The position numbers and the translations under genes are program-made. Shown in pieces: positions 14,030 to 22,369 of a stretch of 64,000 bases of DNA (position 1 is its first letter; every line of letters starts with the position of its first letter). This stretch comes from Flavobacteriaceae bacterium (GTDB lineage Bacteria > Bacteroidota > Bacteroidia > Flavobacteriales > Flavobacteriaceae). The stretch spans positions 1-64,000 of the forward strand of contig CANFZM010000011.1 of the NCBI GenBank assembly GCA_947451525.1, in the 5' to 3' direction. The notes beneath the pieces are model-generated. The model had not been told where the DNA came from. It saw only the letters and a list, made by a program, of their open reading frames with translations, and ran no database searches.

Positions 14030-15793
14030 ATGACTAAAAAGTTACATTTATTTTTCTTCCTTTCTTTATTGATTTTTGTGAAATCGAATAGTCAAATCAT
14101 CCTTCCAAAAATGACTTTTGACAATCAACAGAAAAGTCCAAATACAATCTATTATAAGTTTTATAATGGAGTTCAAATGATTGAAATAGATTATAATAAT
14201 TATGAAAAAGCAAGAGTGGATTTGGAAGATGAAATTAGACCAATCAATAGCGTTAGACCCCGTAATTATGGACACAACACCATCATAATAAGAAATGAAA
14301 AAGGAGAATTATTACACCAATACAATCTTAGAAACGCACCTTTTAAAGCATCCGATTTTATTGCTTGTGATAAAGAAATAGTAACCTTAACTCATTTGGA
14401 GAAAATAACTTCCAACCAAGAAGCAAAATCCAATTACCCGTCTTACGGAAAATACCGTTATTATGTAACCGAAAACAATAAAGCCGGAGTAATTGACACT
14501 CTAGGTAAACCCGTTTTAGAAGTTGTTTATGATGGAGTACAATCGTATAATTTCAATTTCAAAATAAACTCATACTCTCCAATGTATGGATCCAGAAATA
14601 ATGAAACCGATTCGAATTGTGTTTACACCATGCAAAGTAACAGAAAATGGGGTTTTAAATCCGATAAAATTACTATTGAACCAAAATATGAAGAATTGAT
14701 TCCGTTAAAAGAAACTATTTTACGAATAAAAAAAGCAAACAAATTTGGATTAATAAATTACAAAGAAGCAACACTTTTAAAACCTATATATTCGGATTTA
14801 GTTTATAAAAATGATTTTTATCTTTATAGTAATGACGTTATTGCAAAAGATCCTGAAAATGAAACATTATATGGAATTATCGATTCTAATTTTAAAATTA
14901 CTACACAACCCATATACCTGAATTTTGAAGATATAGTAGAGGATTACCAACCTTCGGGAACCTATTGGACTTGTAAAACGAATGGCTGTGGTGCTATTGA
15001 TAAAAACGGAAAAGAAATTTCACTATTCCAATACGGTGAAATGCCTCAAAACCCCTATCAAAAATATTATAGAACCAATGCCTTTAAGGATAGTAATAAA
15101 GGATATATTTTGGATTTGAATTTTAAAGAAATTGGCAGTGATTATGACTTGGTTTATGATTGGAAAAATTCTCTTTTTATAGTTAAAAAAGGTTCTAAAT
15201 ATGGTTTAATAGATCTAAATAACAAGGTAGTTCTTTCTTGCGAATACGAATCAATTTGGGATGAATTCAAAAATGAATTGGGAACCCTAAAAAAAGATAA
15301 CAAATACGGCGTTATTACCAATAAAGGAATTGTGGTAATTCCTTGCAAATATGATAACATAACCTTTGTGGATGGTGCTAAAATTATTGCCACTCTTATG
15401 GAATCCAACGATAATAGCATCAGAAACAGAAAAGTAGGCTTAGTGGATACTACAGGAAATGTAATCGTTCCTTTTATATACGACGAAATTCAATCGATTG
15501 ATTATGGTTTTTACAAAGTGCTAATTGGAGATAAATATGGCATTCTCAACAAAGAAGGCAAAGAAATTACCCCCATAAAATATGATGAAATCTATGAATT
15601 TCAGAACGGATTTTGCATTGCAAAAATTGATTTTGGATTTGGATATATTAATTTTTCGGGGGAAGAAATAACGCATTTTTATTATGAAAAACCTACAAAT
15701 TTTAATTATGATTCTAACAATAAACTTTTTGCAAAAGTCGTTCTTGCTGGAAAAGAAATAGAGATTGATGAAAATGGAAAGATTATAAAATAG
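14030..15793 (+). CDS. WG-repeat secreted protein
   Basis: A 587-residue protein with signal peptide MTKKLHLFFFLSLLIFVKSNSQ. From about residue 140 it is built of WG (KWGF/KYGL-type) beta repeats: KAGVIDTLGKPV, KWGFKSDKITIEPKYEEL, KFGLINYKEATLLKPIYSDL, KYGLIDLNNKVVLSCEYESI, KYGVITNKGIVVIPCKYDNI, KVGLVDTTGNVIVPFIYDEI and KYGILNKEGKEITPIKYDEI. The family probably forms extracellular or periplasmic repeat scaffolds and its function is mostly unknown. The gene lies between two direct repeats derived from the end of the preceding gene, which suggests it was inserted there. Confidence 0.85.
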   Translation: MTKKLHLFFFLSLLIFVKSNSQIILPKMTFDNQQKSPNTIYYKFYNGVQMIEIDYNNYEKARVDLEDEIRPINSVRPRNYGHNTIIIRNEKGELLHQYNLRNAPFKASDFIACDKEIVTLTHLEKITSNQEAKSNYPSYGKYRYYVTENNKAGVIDTLGKPVLEVVYDGVQSYNFNFKINSYSPMYGSRNNETDSNCVYTMQSNRKWGFKSDKITIEPKYEELIPLKETILRIKKANKFGLINYKEATLLKPIYSDLVYKNDFYLYSNDVIAKDPENETLYGIIDSNFKITTQPIYLNFEDIVEDYQPSGTYWTCKTNGCGAIDKNGKEISLFQYGEMPQNPYQKYYRTNAFKDSNKGYILDLNFKEIGSDYDLVYDWKNSLFIVKKGSKYGLIDLNNKVVLSCEYESIWDEFKNELGTLKKDNKYGVITNKGIVVIPCKYDNITFVDGAKIIATLMESNDNSIRNRKVGLVDTTGNVIVPFIYDEIQSIDYGFYKVLIGDKYGILNKEGKEITPIKYDEIYEFQNGFCIAKIDFGFGYINFSGEEITHFYYEKPTNFNYDSNNKLFAKVVLAGKEIEIDENGKIIK

Positions 15794-15815
15794 AGTAATT
15801 TTAAAAATGATTTTT

Positions 15816-15863
15816 ACGTTTTTCAAATTGGTTCAACCTTATTTTGTACCTTACCAATAAAAT
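15816..15863 (+). repeat. Direct repeat copy B (after WG-repeat gene)
   Basis: A 48-bp near-copy of 13953-13999, no longer in an open frame for the original C-terminus because of a one-base gap. It ends six bases before the YoaK start codon at 15869 and so forms most of that gene's leader. Confidence 0.75.
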
Positions 15864-15868
15864 AAATA

Positions 15869-16603
15869 ATGTTTAAACATCTAGGCAAAACCAGAACACT
15901 CAAACACAATTTAAGAATTGCTTCTTTGTTGTCTTTTGTTGCTGGAATTGTTAATGTAGCCGGATTTTTAGCAGTACAACGATTGACCACAAATGTAACA
16001 GGGCATTTTGCGTTTTTTGTTGACGAAGTCTTTAAGTTGCATTTTTGGGAAGGATTTATTTATTTCCTTTTTATCTTTTTCTTTTTTCTGGGATCGTTTG
16101 TTTCTAATTTTTTGGTAGAATTAATTTCTAGAAAAAATGCTGATTACATCTATGTCATACCTACCATTATAGAAAGTCTTATCTTATTTTCGGTAGCAAT
16201 CTTTGGCGAATTTCTTATTAGGGATAACCCGAATTTAATTGCCTTTTCATTACTTTTCGCCATGGGACTACAAAATTCTTTAGTAACTTCTATTTCTAAA
16301 GCAACTGTTAGAACTACCCATTTAACAGGGCTTTTCACCGATTTAGGAATTGAATTATCGCAATTATTTTTTTATAAACAATCTGAACAAAAAAACAGAC
16401 TAAACTCTTCTATTAAGTTGCGATTAACCATCATTAGTTTTTTCTTCTTAGGAGGGATAATTGGAGGAATTTTTTACGCACCATTGGGATTACATGTTCT
16501 AATTATTGCTGTAACTACCCTACTTATTGGGATTGCCTACAACGATTGGAAACTTAAGTTAATTTTGCTACAGCGAAAAATTAAAACATTACACAAAAAA
16601 TGA
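15869..16603 (+). CDS. YoaK/DUF1275-family membrane protein
   Basis: A 244-residue inner-membrane protein with about six hydrophobic helices. The start (LRIASLLSFVAGIVNVAGFLAV then QRLTTNVTGHFAFF) and the GLQNSLVTSISKATVRTTHLTGLFTDLG segment near residues 133-160 are hallmarks of DUF1275 (YoaK). The conserved N-V-T-G-H and T-H-L-T-G motifs suggest a transported or bound ligand, but no function is established for the family. It follows the WG-repeat gene after a 75-bp gap that contains the second direct repeat. Confidence 0.85.
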   Translation: MFKHLGKTRTLKHNLRIASLLSFVAGIVNVAGFLAVQRLTTNVTGHFAFFVDEVFKLHFWEGFIYFLFIFFFFLGSFVSNFLVELISRKNADYIYVIPTIIESLILFSVAIFGEFLIRDNPNLIAFSLLFAMGLQNSLVTSISKATVRTTHLTGLFTDLGIELSQLFFYKQSEQKNRLNSSIKLRLTIISFFFLGGIIGGIFYAPLGLHVLIIAVTTLLIGIAYNDWKLKLILLQRKIKTLHKK

Positions 16604-16725
16604 TGATTTTAAAAGAATAATTGGCATTTAAATAAAAAAATATTTGAAGAATTAATTTTATTACTTATTTTAGCAACACAATTGCAAACCAAACTGCAAT
16701 TGTTTAACAATAAATACAAAAAATT

Positions 16726-16956
16726 ATGAAAAAAAGTATTATTAAATTTACTGCAGCATTACTAATTGTGGCGTCATTAAGTTCTTGTGCAACTGTATTT
16801 GGTGGTAAAGTAAGTGATTGTCAAAGAACAAAACCTGAAGCAGGAAAACCTTCTCGTTCTATTAGAGTTGGAGCATTAATTGCTGACATCTTTTTCTTTA
16901 CACCAGGAATTATTATTGATTTTGCAACGGGAGCAATCTACAAGCCTTGTAATTAA
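16726..16956 (+). CDS. Small lipoprotein
   Basis: A 76-residue protein with a lipoprotein signal (MKKSIIKFTAALLIVASLSSC, lipobox LSSC). The mature part is only about 56 residues: ATVFGGKVSDCQRTKPEAGKP, then a hydrophobic stretch ALIADIFFFTPGIIIDFATGAIY that could be a membrane segment or core strand, ending KPCN. Two further cysteines could pair. Small lipoproteins of this form are common in Bacteroidota and unassigned. It is monocistronic and ends at a strong hairpin. Confidence 0.75.
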   Translation: MKKSIIKFTAALLIVASLSSCATVFGGKVSDCQRTKPEAGKPSRSIRVGALIADIFFFTPGIIIDFATGAIYKPCN

Positions 16957-16974
16957 TAATACACAATTAATAAA

Positions 16975-17008
16975 AGAAGCCGTTTCAGAAAATTTTGAAA
17001 CGGCTTCT
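16975..17008. terminator. Bidirectional hairpin between convergent genes
   Basis: AGAAGCCGTTTCA pairs with TGAAACGGCTTCT around GAAAATTT. It sits between the plus-strand lipoprotein and the minus-strand KE-rich gene. T runs are short. Confidence 0.75.
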
Positions 17009-17026
17009 TCATCTTAGAGGAAATTA

Positions 17027-17230
17027 CTATTTTGCTTTTTCCATTTTTTCTTCAGACTTTTCCTTTTTTTTAGTTTCGCCTTTTTCTTCTTTTTCTTTCT
17101 TTTTGGCTTTTTCTTTTTTCACATGTTTAGCCTCTTTTTTTGTTTCAGATTTAGCCGGCTCCGTTTGTTGTGCATTTGCTAAAACACTAGTTCCTAATAG
17201 CATTACTGCTAACATAAATAAATTTTTCAT
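17027..17230 (-). CDS. Secreted Lys/Glu-rich low-complexity protein
   Basis: A 67-residue protein: a clear signal peptide (MKNLFMLAVMLLGTSVLANA, then QQ), then about 45 residues that are almost only Lys, Glu, Ala and Thr (for example VKKEKAKKKEKEEKGETKKK). The mature chain would be an exported, highly charged helix or disordered polymer with no cysteine or aromatic residue. I prefer this strand over the opposite-strand reading because the latter is only a Phe/Ser-rich mirror of the Lys/Glu codons and has no sensible signal. Function unknown. Confidence 0.65.
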   Translation of the reverse strand: MKNLFMLAVMLLGTSVLANAQQTEPAKSETKKEAKHVKKEKAKKKEKEEKGETKKKEKSEEKMEKAK

Positions 17231-17517
17231 AAATAAAATAATTTAAATTATTAAATAATTAACTTATATTAAATTACAAAATACAATTCAATTTTCCAAA
17301 AAAAGGTTCAATTTAACTCAAAAACGGGTGTTTTTTTTCATTTTTAATGCTTTTTTGTATAAAAATACTTACAAACTAAACAACAATATTCTCATCAATT
17401 AACCAATTATTTTTACATTTTCATTTTGAAATTAGTATTTAAAATCAGAAAAATATGTTTTCAATATTGAAGTGATTCCTTAAATTCAATCCTTTTCCAC
17501 CCCAAAAAAGAATTCCC

Positions 17518-17525
17518 TACCTTTG
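17518..17525 (+). promoter_or_regulatory. -7 box of DEAD-box helicase gene
   Basis: TACCTTTG matches TAnnTTTG exactly, 17 bases before the ATG at 17542. The remaining 17247-17517 stretch is AT-rich with nothing else recognisable. Confidence 0.7.
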
Positions 17526-17541
17526 CAAAAAATAATACGCA

Positions 17542-18885
17542 ATGAGTACTTTTGAGCAATTCAACCTTACTAAATCTTTACAAAAAGCAATTGACGATTT
17601 AGGGCTAACAACACCAACCCCAATTCAGGAGAAATCCTTCTCCTCTATCATGTCGGGCCGTGATGTAATGGGAATAGCCCAAACTGGTACCGGTAAGACT
17701 TTAGCGTACTTATTACCTCTATTAAAACAATGGAAATTTGTTCATACCGATTCGGCTCGTTTGGTAATTTTAGTACCTACAAGAGAATTAGTAGTGCAAA
17801 TTGTGGATGTAATTGAAAGTTTAACCAAATACATGTCGGTGCGAACCCTTGGAATTTATGGTGGAGTAAACATCAACACCCAAAAGAAAGCAGTTTATCA
17901 AGGAGTGGATATTCTTGTTGGAACCCCTGGTAGAACAATGGATTTAGCTTTAGATAATGTAGTTCGTTTTGACTCACTTCAAAAATTAGTTATTGACGAA
18001 TTTGATGAAATCCTTAATTTAGGTTTCCGTTACCAAGTGACTTCGTTATTAACAATGATGAGTAACAAACGCCAAAATATATTATTCTCGGCAACCATGA
18101 CCGATGATGTGGATGCACTTTTGGATGAATATTTTGAACTTCCCGAAGAAATCACTTTGGCACAATCTGGAACTCCATTAGAAAAAATTGAACAATTGGG
18201 TTATTACACTCCCAATTTTTTAACCAAAATAAATCTGTTAAATCATATTTTAGCTACTGATGAAAGCACATCTCGTGTTTTAATTTTTGCAAATAATAAA
18301 AAAACGGTTGATTTAATTGCAAATAGTATAGAAGAAACCTACCCCGATGCATTTGGAGTAATCCATTCTAATAAATCGCAGAATTACCGTTTAAATACCA
18401 TGGCTTCGTTTCAAGCGGGCGAATTGCGAGGTATTGTAACTACGGATGTAATGGCGCGTGGATTGGATATTTCGGATGTTACTCACGTTATCAACTTTGA
18501 GTTTACCGAAATTCCGGAGCAATACATTCACCGTATAGGTAGAACGGGGCGTGCCGATAAATCGGGAACAGCAATCAGTTTTATTAGTCCGAGTGAGGAA
18601 GAAATTCAAATTGAAGCCGAAGTTTTAATGGAAAAAGAAATCGTGTTTTTAGATTTCCCAGAAGGTGTAGAAATTGCCGTACGATTATTAGAATTTGAAA
18701 AAGATAAAAAGAAAGTAAAACAACTTTTAAAACGAGTTAAAAAAGAAGGTGGTGAAGCATTTCACGAAAAATCTAAGAAAAATCAGAAGGTGAATCTTGG
18801 AGGTCCTGCTAAAACAAAACCTAGAAAAACCGAATCTCGTAACCGTGGAATTGAACGTAAAAGAGACGCTAAGAAGAAAAAATAA
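17542..18885 (+). CDS. DEAD-box-type ATP-dependent RNA helicase (DEFD variant)
   Basis: A 447-residue helicase with all core motifs: PTPIQ (Q motif), AQTGTGKT (46-53, Walker A), PTREL, TPGR, SAT (183-185), ARGLD and HRIGRTGR. Motif II reads DEFD (152-155) in place of DEAD; the catalytic Asp and Glu are kept, so ATPase activity should remain. A Lys/Arg-rich tail from about residue 390 likely contacts RNA. It resembles RhlE-type helicases that help ribosome assembly or RNA decay at low temperature. It is monocistronic with its own promoter and a terminator at 18941-18968. Confidence 0.92.
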   Translation: MSTFEQFNLTKSLQKAIDDLGLTTPTPIQEKSFSSIMSGRDVMGIAQTGTGKTLAYLLPLLKQWKFVHTDSARLVILVPTRELVVQIVDVIESLTKYMSVRTLGIYGGVNINTQKKAVYQGVDILVGTPGRTMDLALDNVVRFDSLQKLVIDEFDEILNLGFRYQVTSLLTMMSNKRQNILFSATMTDDVDALLDEYFELPEEITLAQSGTPLEKIEQLGYYTPNFLTKINLLNHILATDESTSRVLIFANNKKTVDLIANSIEETYPDAFGVIHSNKSQNYRLNTMASFQAGELRGIVTTDVMARGLDISDVTHVINFEFTEIPEQYIHRIGRTGRADKSGTAISFISPSEEEIQIEAEVLMEKEIVFLDFPEGVEIAVRLLEFEKDKKKVKQLLKRVKKEGGEAFHEKSKKNQKVNLGGPAKTKPRKTESRNRGIERKRDAKKKK

Positions 18886-18940
18886 TTTTTTAGTGATCAG
18901 TGTTCGGCTATTAGTGTTCAGAAAAAATATATTTATAATG

Positions 18941-18968
18941 AAAACCTTCTCTTTTGGAAGGTTTTTTT
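18941..18968 (+). terminator. Terminator after helicase gene
   Basis: AAAACCTTC pairs with GAAGGTTTT around a 7-nt loop, followed by T residues. A degenerate GTGTTCA-type repeat tract lies between it and the stop codon. Confidence 0.75.
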
Positions 18969-18979
18969 ACACACTATTT

Positions 18980-19041
18980 TGCCATTCCGACGCAGGAGGA
19001 ATCTCATATTATTCTGGAATTCTTACTTCGTGGAATGAAAG
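18980..19041. repeat. REP-like dispersed element candidate
   Basis: GCCATTCCGACGCAGGAGGA begins a segment whose inner dyad is ATTCC ... GGAAT. A degraded inverted copy, ending TTCGTGGAATGA, closes it near 19041. From memory, CATTCCGACG-AGGAGGAATCTC sequences are scattered through many Flavobacterium genomes. It lies in a 259-bp gap and encodes nothing apparent. Confidence 0.5.
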
Positions 19042-19082
19042 TGGTAATACTGATTAAGTTCCATCCACAGTTTTATCAAATT

Positions 19083-19119
19083 TTTAAACCTTTAAACTTT
19101 TAAACCTTTAAACTTTTTA
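19083..19119. repeat. Degenerate TTTAAAC(C/T) tandem tract
   Basis: Four units of roughly TTTAAACC / TTTAAACT with 7- and 8-bp steps lie just before the -7 box of the BatA-like gene. Confidence 0.65.
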
Positions 19120-19120
19120 T

Positions 19121-19128
19121 TACTTTTG
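19121..19128 (+). promoter_or_regulatory. -7 box of BatA-like gene
   Basis: TACTTTTG matches TAnnTTTG, 16 bases before the ATG at 19145. Confidence 0.6.
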
Positions 19129-19144
19129 ACAAACTAAAATAAAA

Positions 19145-21073
19145 ATGCAGTTCCAACACCCAGAAATTCTTTATTTCCTTTTCTTATTGGTCATTCCAAT
19201 TCTGGTGCATCTTTTTCAATTGCGAAAATTCAAAACGGAATATTTCACTAATGTAAAATTCCTTAAAGAACTTGCACTACAAACTCGAAAAAGTTCGAAA
19301 TTAAAAAAATATTTATTGCTAGCCACCCGAATGCTTTTGTTGGCATTCTTAATTATTGCCTTTGCTAAGCCCTTCTTTAAAGCCAAAGACCATAAAGATG
19401 CTACCAACGAATTGTATATCGTGCTGGATAATTCTTTTAGCATGCAGGCCAAAGGGCAAAAAGGGGAATTACTAAAACGTGCTGTTCAGGATTTGCTAGA
19501 ACACACTCCTGAAAACGCCAATTTTTCTTTAATCACCTGCTCAGATAATTATTGGAATACCGATATCAAATCAATTCAAAAAGAATTACAAAATTTAAAA
19601 TACAGCGCCTCTCCTTTTCAATTGGAGCAACTTTTAGCAAAAATTAAAGCTCATAAATCGGCATTCCGAAAAGACATTGTCGTGATTACCGATGCTGTTG
19701 GCCTACAACCCAATGAAGTAAAGAAAAATACCGAGGATGAAAACATGTATTTCATTCTTCCCGAAGCGGAAAAAACCAATAACATTGCAATTGATAGCGT
19801 TTTCATTAACCAAACCATGGATAATTTCTATGAAATTGGAGTGAAACTAGATGCGTATGGCGATGATTTTAAAGACATTCCAATTGCATTATACAACAAA
19901 AACAAACTGATTGCTAAGACCTTAGTAAATTTTGAAACTAAAAGCAAGGTCATTAATTTCACCATTCCAAAAGAAGATTTTCATGGATATGTTTCTATTT
20001 CGGATACTAGTTTGGAATACGATAACACCTATTATTTTAGTCTTTCTAAACCTCAAAAAAGTAATGTAATCAGCATAGGAGATCCCGAAAAAAGTGGGTT
20101 CCTAAGTCGAATTTACACGGCAACCGAATTTAATTATTCGAATTATTCGCTGCAATCTTTAGATTATAATTTGTTGGACAAACAGGATGCTATTGTTTTA
20201 AATGAGTTGAAGGAAATTCCGCAAGCCTTACAAACTACACTAAAATCTTTTGTAGAAAAAGGTGGAAACTTGGTGGTTATTCCTAGTGCAGAAAGTTCGT
20301 TAACCAATATGAATGGTTTTTTTGCAACTATTGGGAGTATTCAATACAAAGCACTTGGTTCTGCTGAGAAAATGATTACCAAAATCAATTTCAGTCATCC
20401 GTTATTTAGCAGTGTTTTCGAGAAAAAAGTAACTAATTTTCAATATCCAAAAACTAAAGTTTCATTTGAAATTAGCAACTCGGCACCAATGGTTTTAGGC
20501 TATAGCGACCAATCGGCATTCTTGAGTGCAATTCAAAACGGCATAGCCAGTGTTTATGTTTTTGCAGCACCAATCAATACTAGTAATAGTAATTTTCAAA
20601 ATTCACCAATAATAGTTCCTACGTTTTATAATATGGGTCAAAATGCCCAAAAGGCAGGAATCACGGCCTTAATTATTGGCGAAAACAAACCTTTTGTGGT
20701 GGAAACGAAAATTGGAAAAGACGAAATTGTAACCGTGAAAAACGACCAAGAAAGTTTTATTCCGATGCAACAAATATTAAATAATAAAGTAAAAATAACC
20801 TGCAACGATAATCCGAAAATGGCAGGCAACTTTGGGGTATATAACACCAACCAACTTATTGAAAACATCAGTTTTAATTACAATCGCACCGAAAGTAATT
20901 TAGCAAATACCAATCCAGGAGCGGTTAGTGATTTTAAAGAAATAAGCAGTGTGAATTCAATATTTGATACCCTGCAAGCCAACCGAGCCGACAATCAAAT
21001 TTGGAAATGGTTTTTGCTACTAACCTTATTATTTGTAGCACTAGAAATTTTAATTCAAAAATTGGTAAAATGA
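19145..21073 (+). CDS. BatA-domain VWA-like membrane protein
   Basis: A 642-residue inner-membrane protein. The N-terminus has the BatA (aerotolerance regulator N-terminal) signature: FQHPEILYFLFLLVIPILVHLFQLRKFK, two closely spaced helices (about 8-24 and 58-77). A von Willebrand-type domain starts at LYIVLDNSFSMQAKG (about 91-105), with a DxSxS MIDAS-like sequence. The large middle part is periplasmic, and a final TM helix (FLLLTLLFVALEILIQKL) ends the protein. It resembles stand-alone BatA-domain proteins of Bacteroidota, not the MoxR-linked bat operon. It precedes the dihydroorotase-like gene by 42 bp, suggesting one operon. Confidence 0.82.
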   Translation: MQFQHPEILYFLFLLVIPILVHLFQLRKFKTEYFTNVKFLKELALQTRKSSKLKKYLLLATRMLLLAFLIIAFAKPFFKAKDHKDATNELYIVLDNSFSMQAKGQKGELLKRAVQDLLEHTPENANFSLITCSDNYWNTDIKSIQKELQNLKYSASPFQLEQLLAKIKAHKSAFRKDIVVITDAVGLQPNEVKKNTEDENMYFILPEAEKTNNIAIDSVFINQTMDNFYEIGVKLDAYGDDFKDIPIALYNKNKLIAKTLVNFETKSKVINFTIPKEDFHGYVSISDTSLEYDNTYYFSLSKPQKSNVISIGDPEKSGFLSRIYTATEFNYSNYSLQSLDYNLLDKQDAIVLNELKEIPQALQTTLKSFVEKGGNLVVIPSAESSLTNMNGFFATIGSIQYKALGSAEKMITKINFSHPLFSSVFEKKVTNFQYPKTKVSFEISNSAPMVLGYSDQSAFLSAIQNGIASVYVFAAPINTSNSNFQNSPIIVPTFYNMGQNAQKAGITALIIGENKPFVVETKIGKDEIVTVKNDQESFIPMQQILNNKVKITCNDNPKMAGNFGVYNTNQLIENISFNYNRTESNLANTNPGAVSDFKEISSVNSIFDTLQANRADNQIWKWFLLLTLLFVALEILIQKLVK

Positions 21074-21115
21074 TTTTTAACTCCTAAGAATTAAAGGTCT
21101 AATAAATTAAAAGTT

Positions 21116-22369
21116 ATGAAAATTATAATCCGAGAAGCCAAGATTATTGACCTAAAAAGTCCTTTTCACAAACAAGTAGTTGATGTGAAAATCAAGGACG
21201 GAATATTGGAAAAAATTGGAAAAAATCTGGCTAAAGATTCTGATTATGAAGAAATAACCCATCCCGATCTACACATTTCCCAAGGTTGGATGGACAGTAG
21301 TGTATCTCTGGGAGAACCCGGATTTGAAGACCGTGAAACCATTGCTAATGGATTGCAAGTTGCTGCCAAAAGTGGCTTTACTGCAATTGCTTTGCAACCT
21401 AATAGTTTTCCTGTAATAGATAACCAATCGCAGATTCAATTTGTAAAACAAAAAGCTGCATCTACTGCAACCGATTTATTCCCTATTGGAGCGTTAACCA
21501 AAAATAGCGAAGGAACCGATTTAGCCGAATTATTCGACATGAAAAATGCGGGAGCAATTGCTTTTGGTGATTATGGAAAGAGTTTGTCTAATGCTAATTT
21601 GTTAAAAATTGGTTTGCAATACGTTCAAGATTTTGACGGATTGGTAATTACATTCTGCCAAGACGAAAAGATAAAAGGAAGCGGAGTGGTTAATGAAGGC
21701 GTGGTTTCTACCCGATTGGGATTAAAAGGAATTCCGAATCTTGCCGAAGAAGTAATTGTGGCTAGAAACTTATTTTTATTGGAATATACTGGCGGGAGAT
21801 TACACATTCCGACAATTTCTACTGCCAAATCGGTAGAGTTAATTCGGGAGGCTAAAGCCAAAGGATTGCAAGTTACTTGTAGTGTTGCGGTGCATAATTT
21901 GGTTTTAACCGATGAAAAACTAGATGGTTTTGATACCCGATATAAAGTGGCGCCACCTTTAAGAACTGAAAAAGATAGAGTTGCCCTACTTGCAGGAGTG
22001 ACCGATAACACCATTGACTTAATTACTTCCGATCATAATCCGATGGATATTGAGCACAAAAAAATGGAATTTGACGGGGCTAAAAATGGTACAATAGGTT
22101 TGGAAAGTGCTTTTGGAGCCTTATTAACCGTACTACCACTAGAAACTATTGTAGCAAAATTAACTAGTGTAAAATCTATTTTCAAAATAGAACAATCCGA
22201 AATTGCAGAAGGTAAAACAGCAAACTTAACTCTATTTACTACCGAAAACGAATGGGTATTTTCTAAAGAAAATATACTATCAAAATCAAAAAATTCGGCT
22301 TTTCTTGGATGTAAAATGAAAGGAAAAGTAGTTGGAATTTATAATAACAAAACTTTAATATTATCCTAA
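21116..22369 (+). CDS. Dihydroorotase-like amidohydrolase without the HxH metal motif
   Basis: A 417-residue protein with the overall dihydroorotase fold and length. The usual D-x-H-x-H-x-R-E-P-G start of the barrel here reads WMDSSVSLGEPGFEDRET (about 59-76): both metal-binding histidines and the arginine are replaced. The lysine loop is also altered (FGDYGKSLSN), though TSDHNPMD near residues 304-311 keeps the late Asp-His. Such a protein should not be a working metallo-dihydroorotase. By analogy with PyrC' of some bacteria it may act as a structural partner of aspartate transcarbamylase, or have another role. Its stop overlaps the next start by one base. Confidence 0.82.
   Translation: MKIIIREAKIIDLKSPFHKQVVDVKIKDGILEKIGKNLAKDSDYEEITHPDLHISQGWMDSSVSLGEPGFEDRETIANGLQVAAKSGFTAIALQPNSFPVIDNQSQIQFVKQKAASTATDLFPIGALTKNSEGTDLAELFDMKNAGAIAFGDYGKSLSNANLLKIGLQYVQDFDGLVITFCQDEKIKGSGVVNEGVVSTRLGLKGIPNLAEEVIVARNLFLLEYTGGRLHIPTISTAKSVELIREAKAKGLQVTCSVAVHNLVLTDEKLDGFDTRYKVAPPLRTEKDRVALLAGVTDNTIDLITSDHNPMDIEHKKMEFDGAKNGTIGLESAFGALLTVLPLETIVAKLTSVKSIFKIEQSEIAEGKTANLTLFTTENEWVFSKENILSKSKNSAFLGCKMKGKVVGIYNNKTLILS

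Noticed and set aside
16995..17246. Open frame of 83 codons on the plus strand opposite the KE-rich gene
   Set aside because: It is the mirror of Lys/Glu codons (Phe/Ser-rich), has no credible signal and spans the terminator; the minus-strand reading has a proper signal peptide.
18797..19057. Open frame of 86 codons starting inside the helicase gene
   Set aside because: It overlaps the Lys/Arg-rich helicase tail out of frame and runs through a terminator and a REP-like tract; no recognisable protein features.
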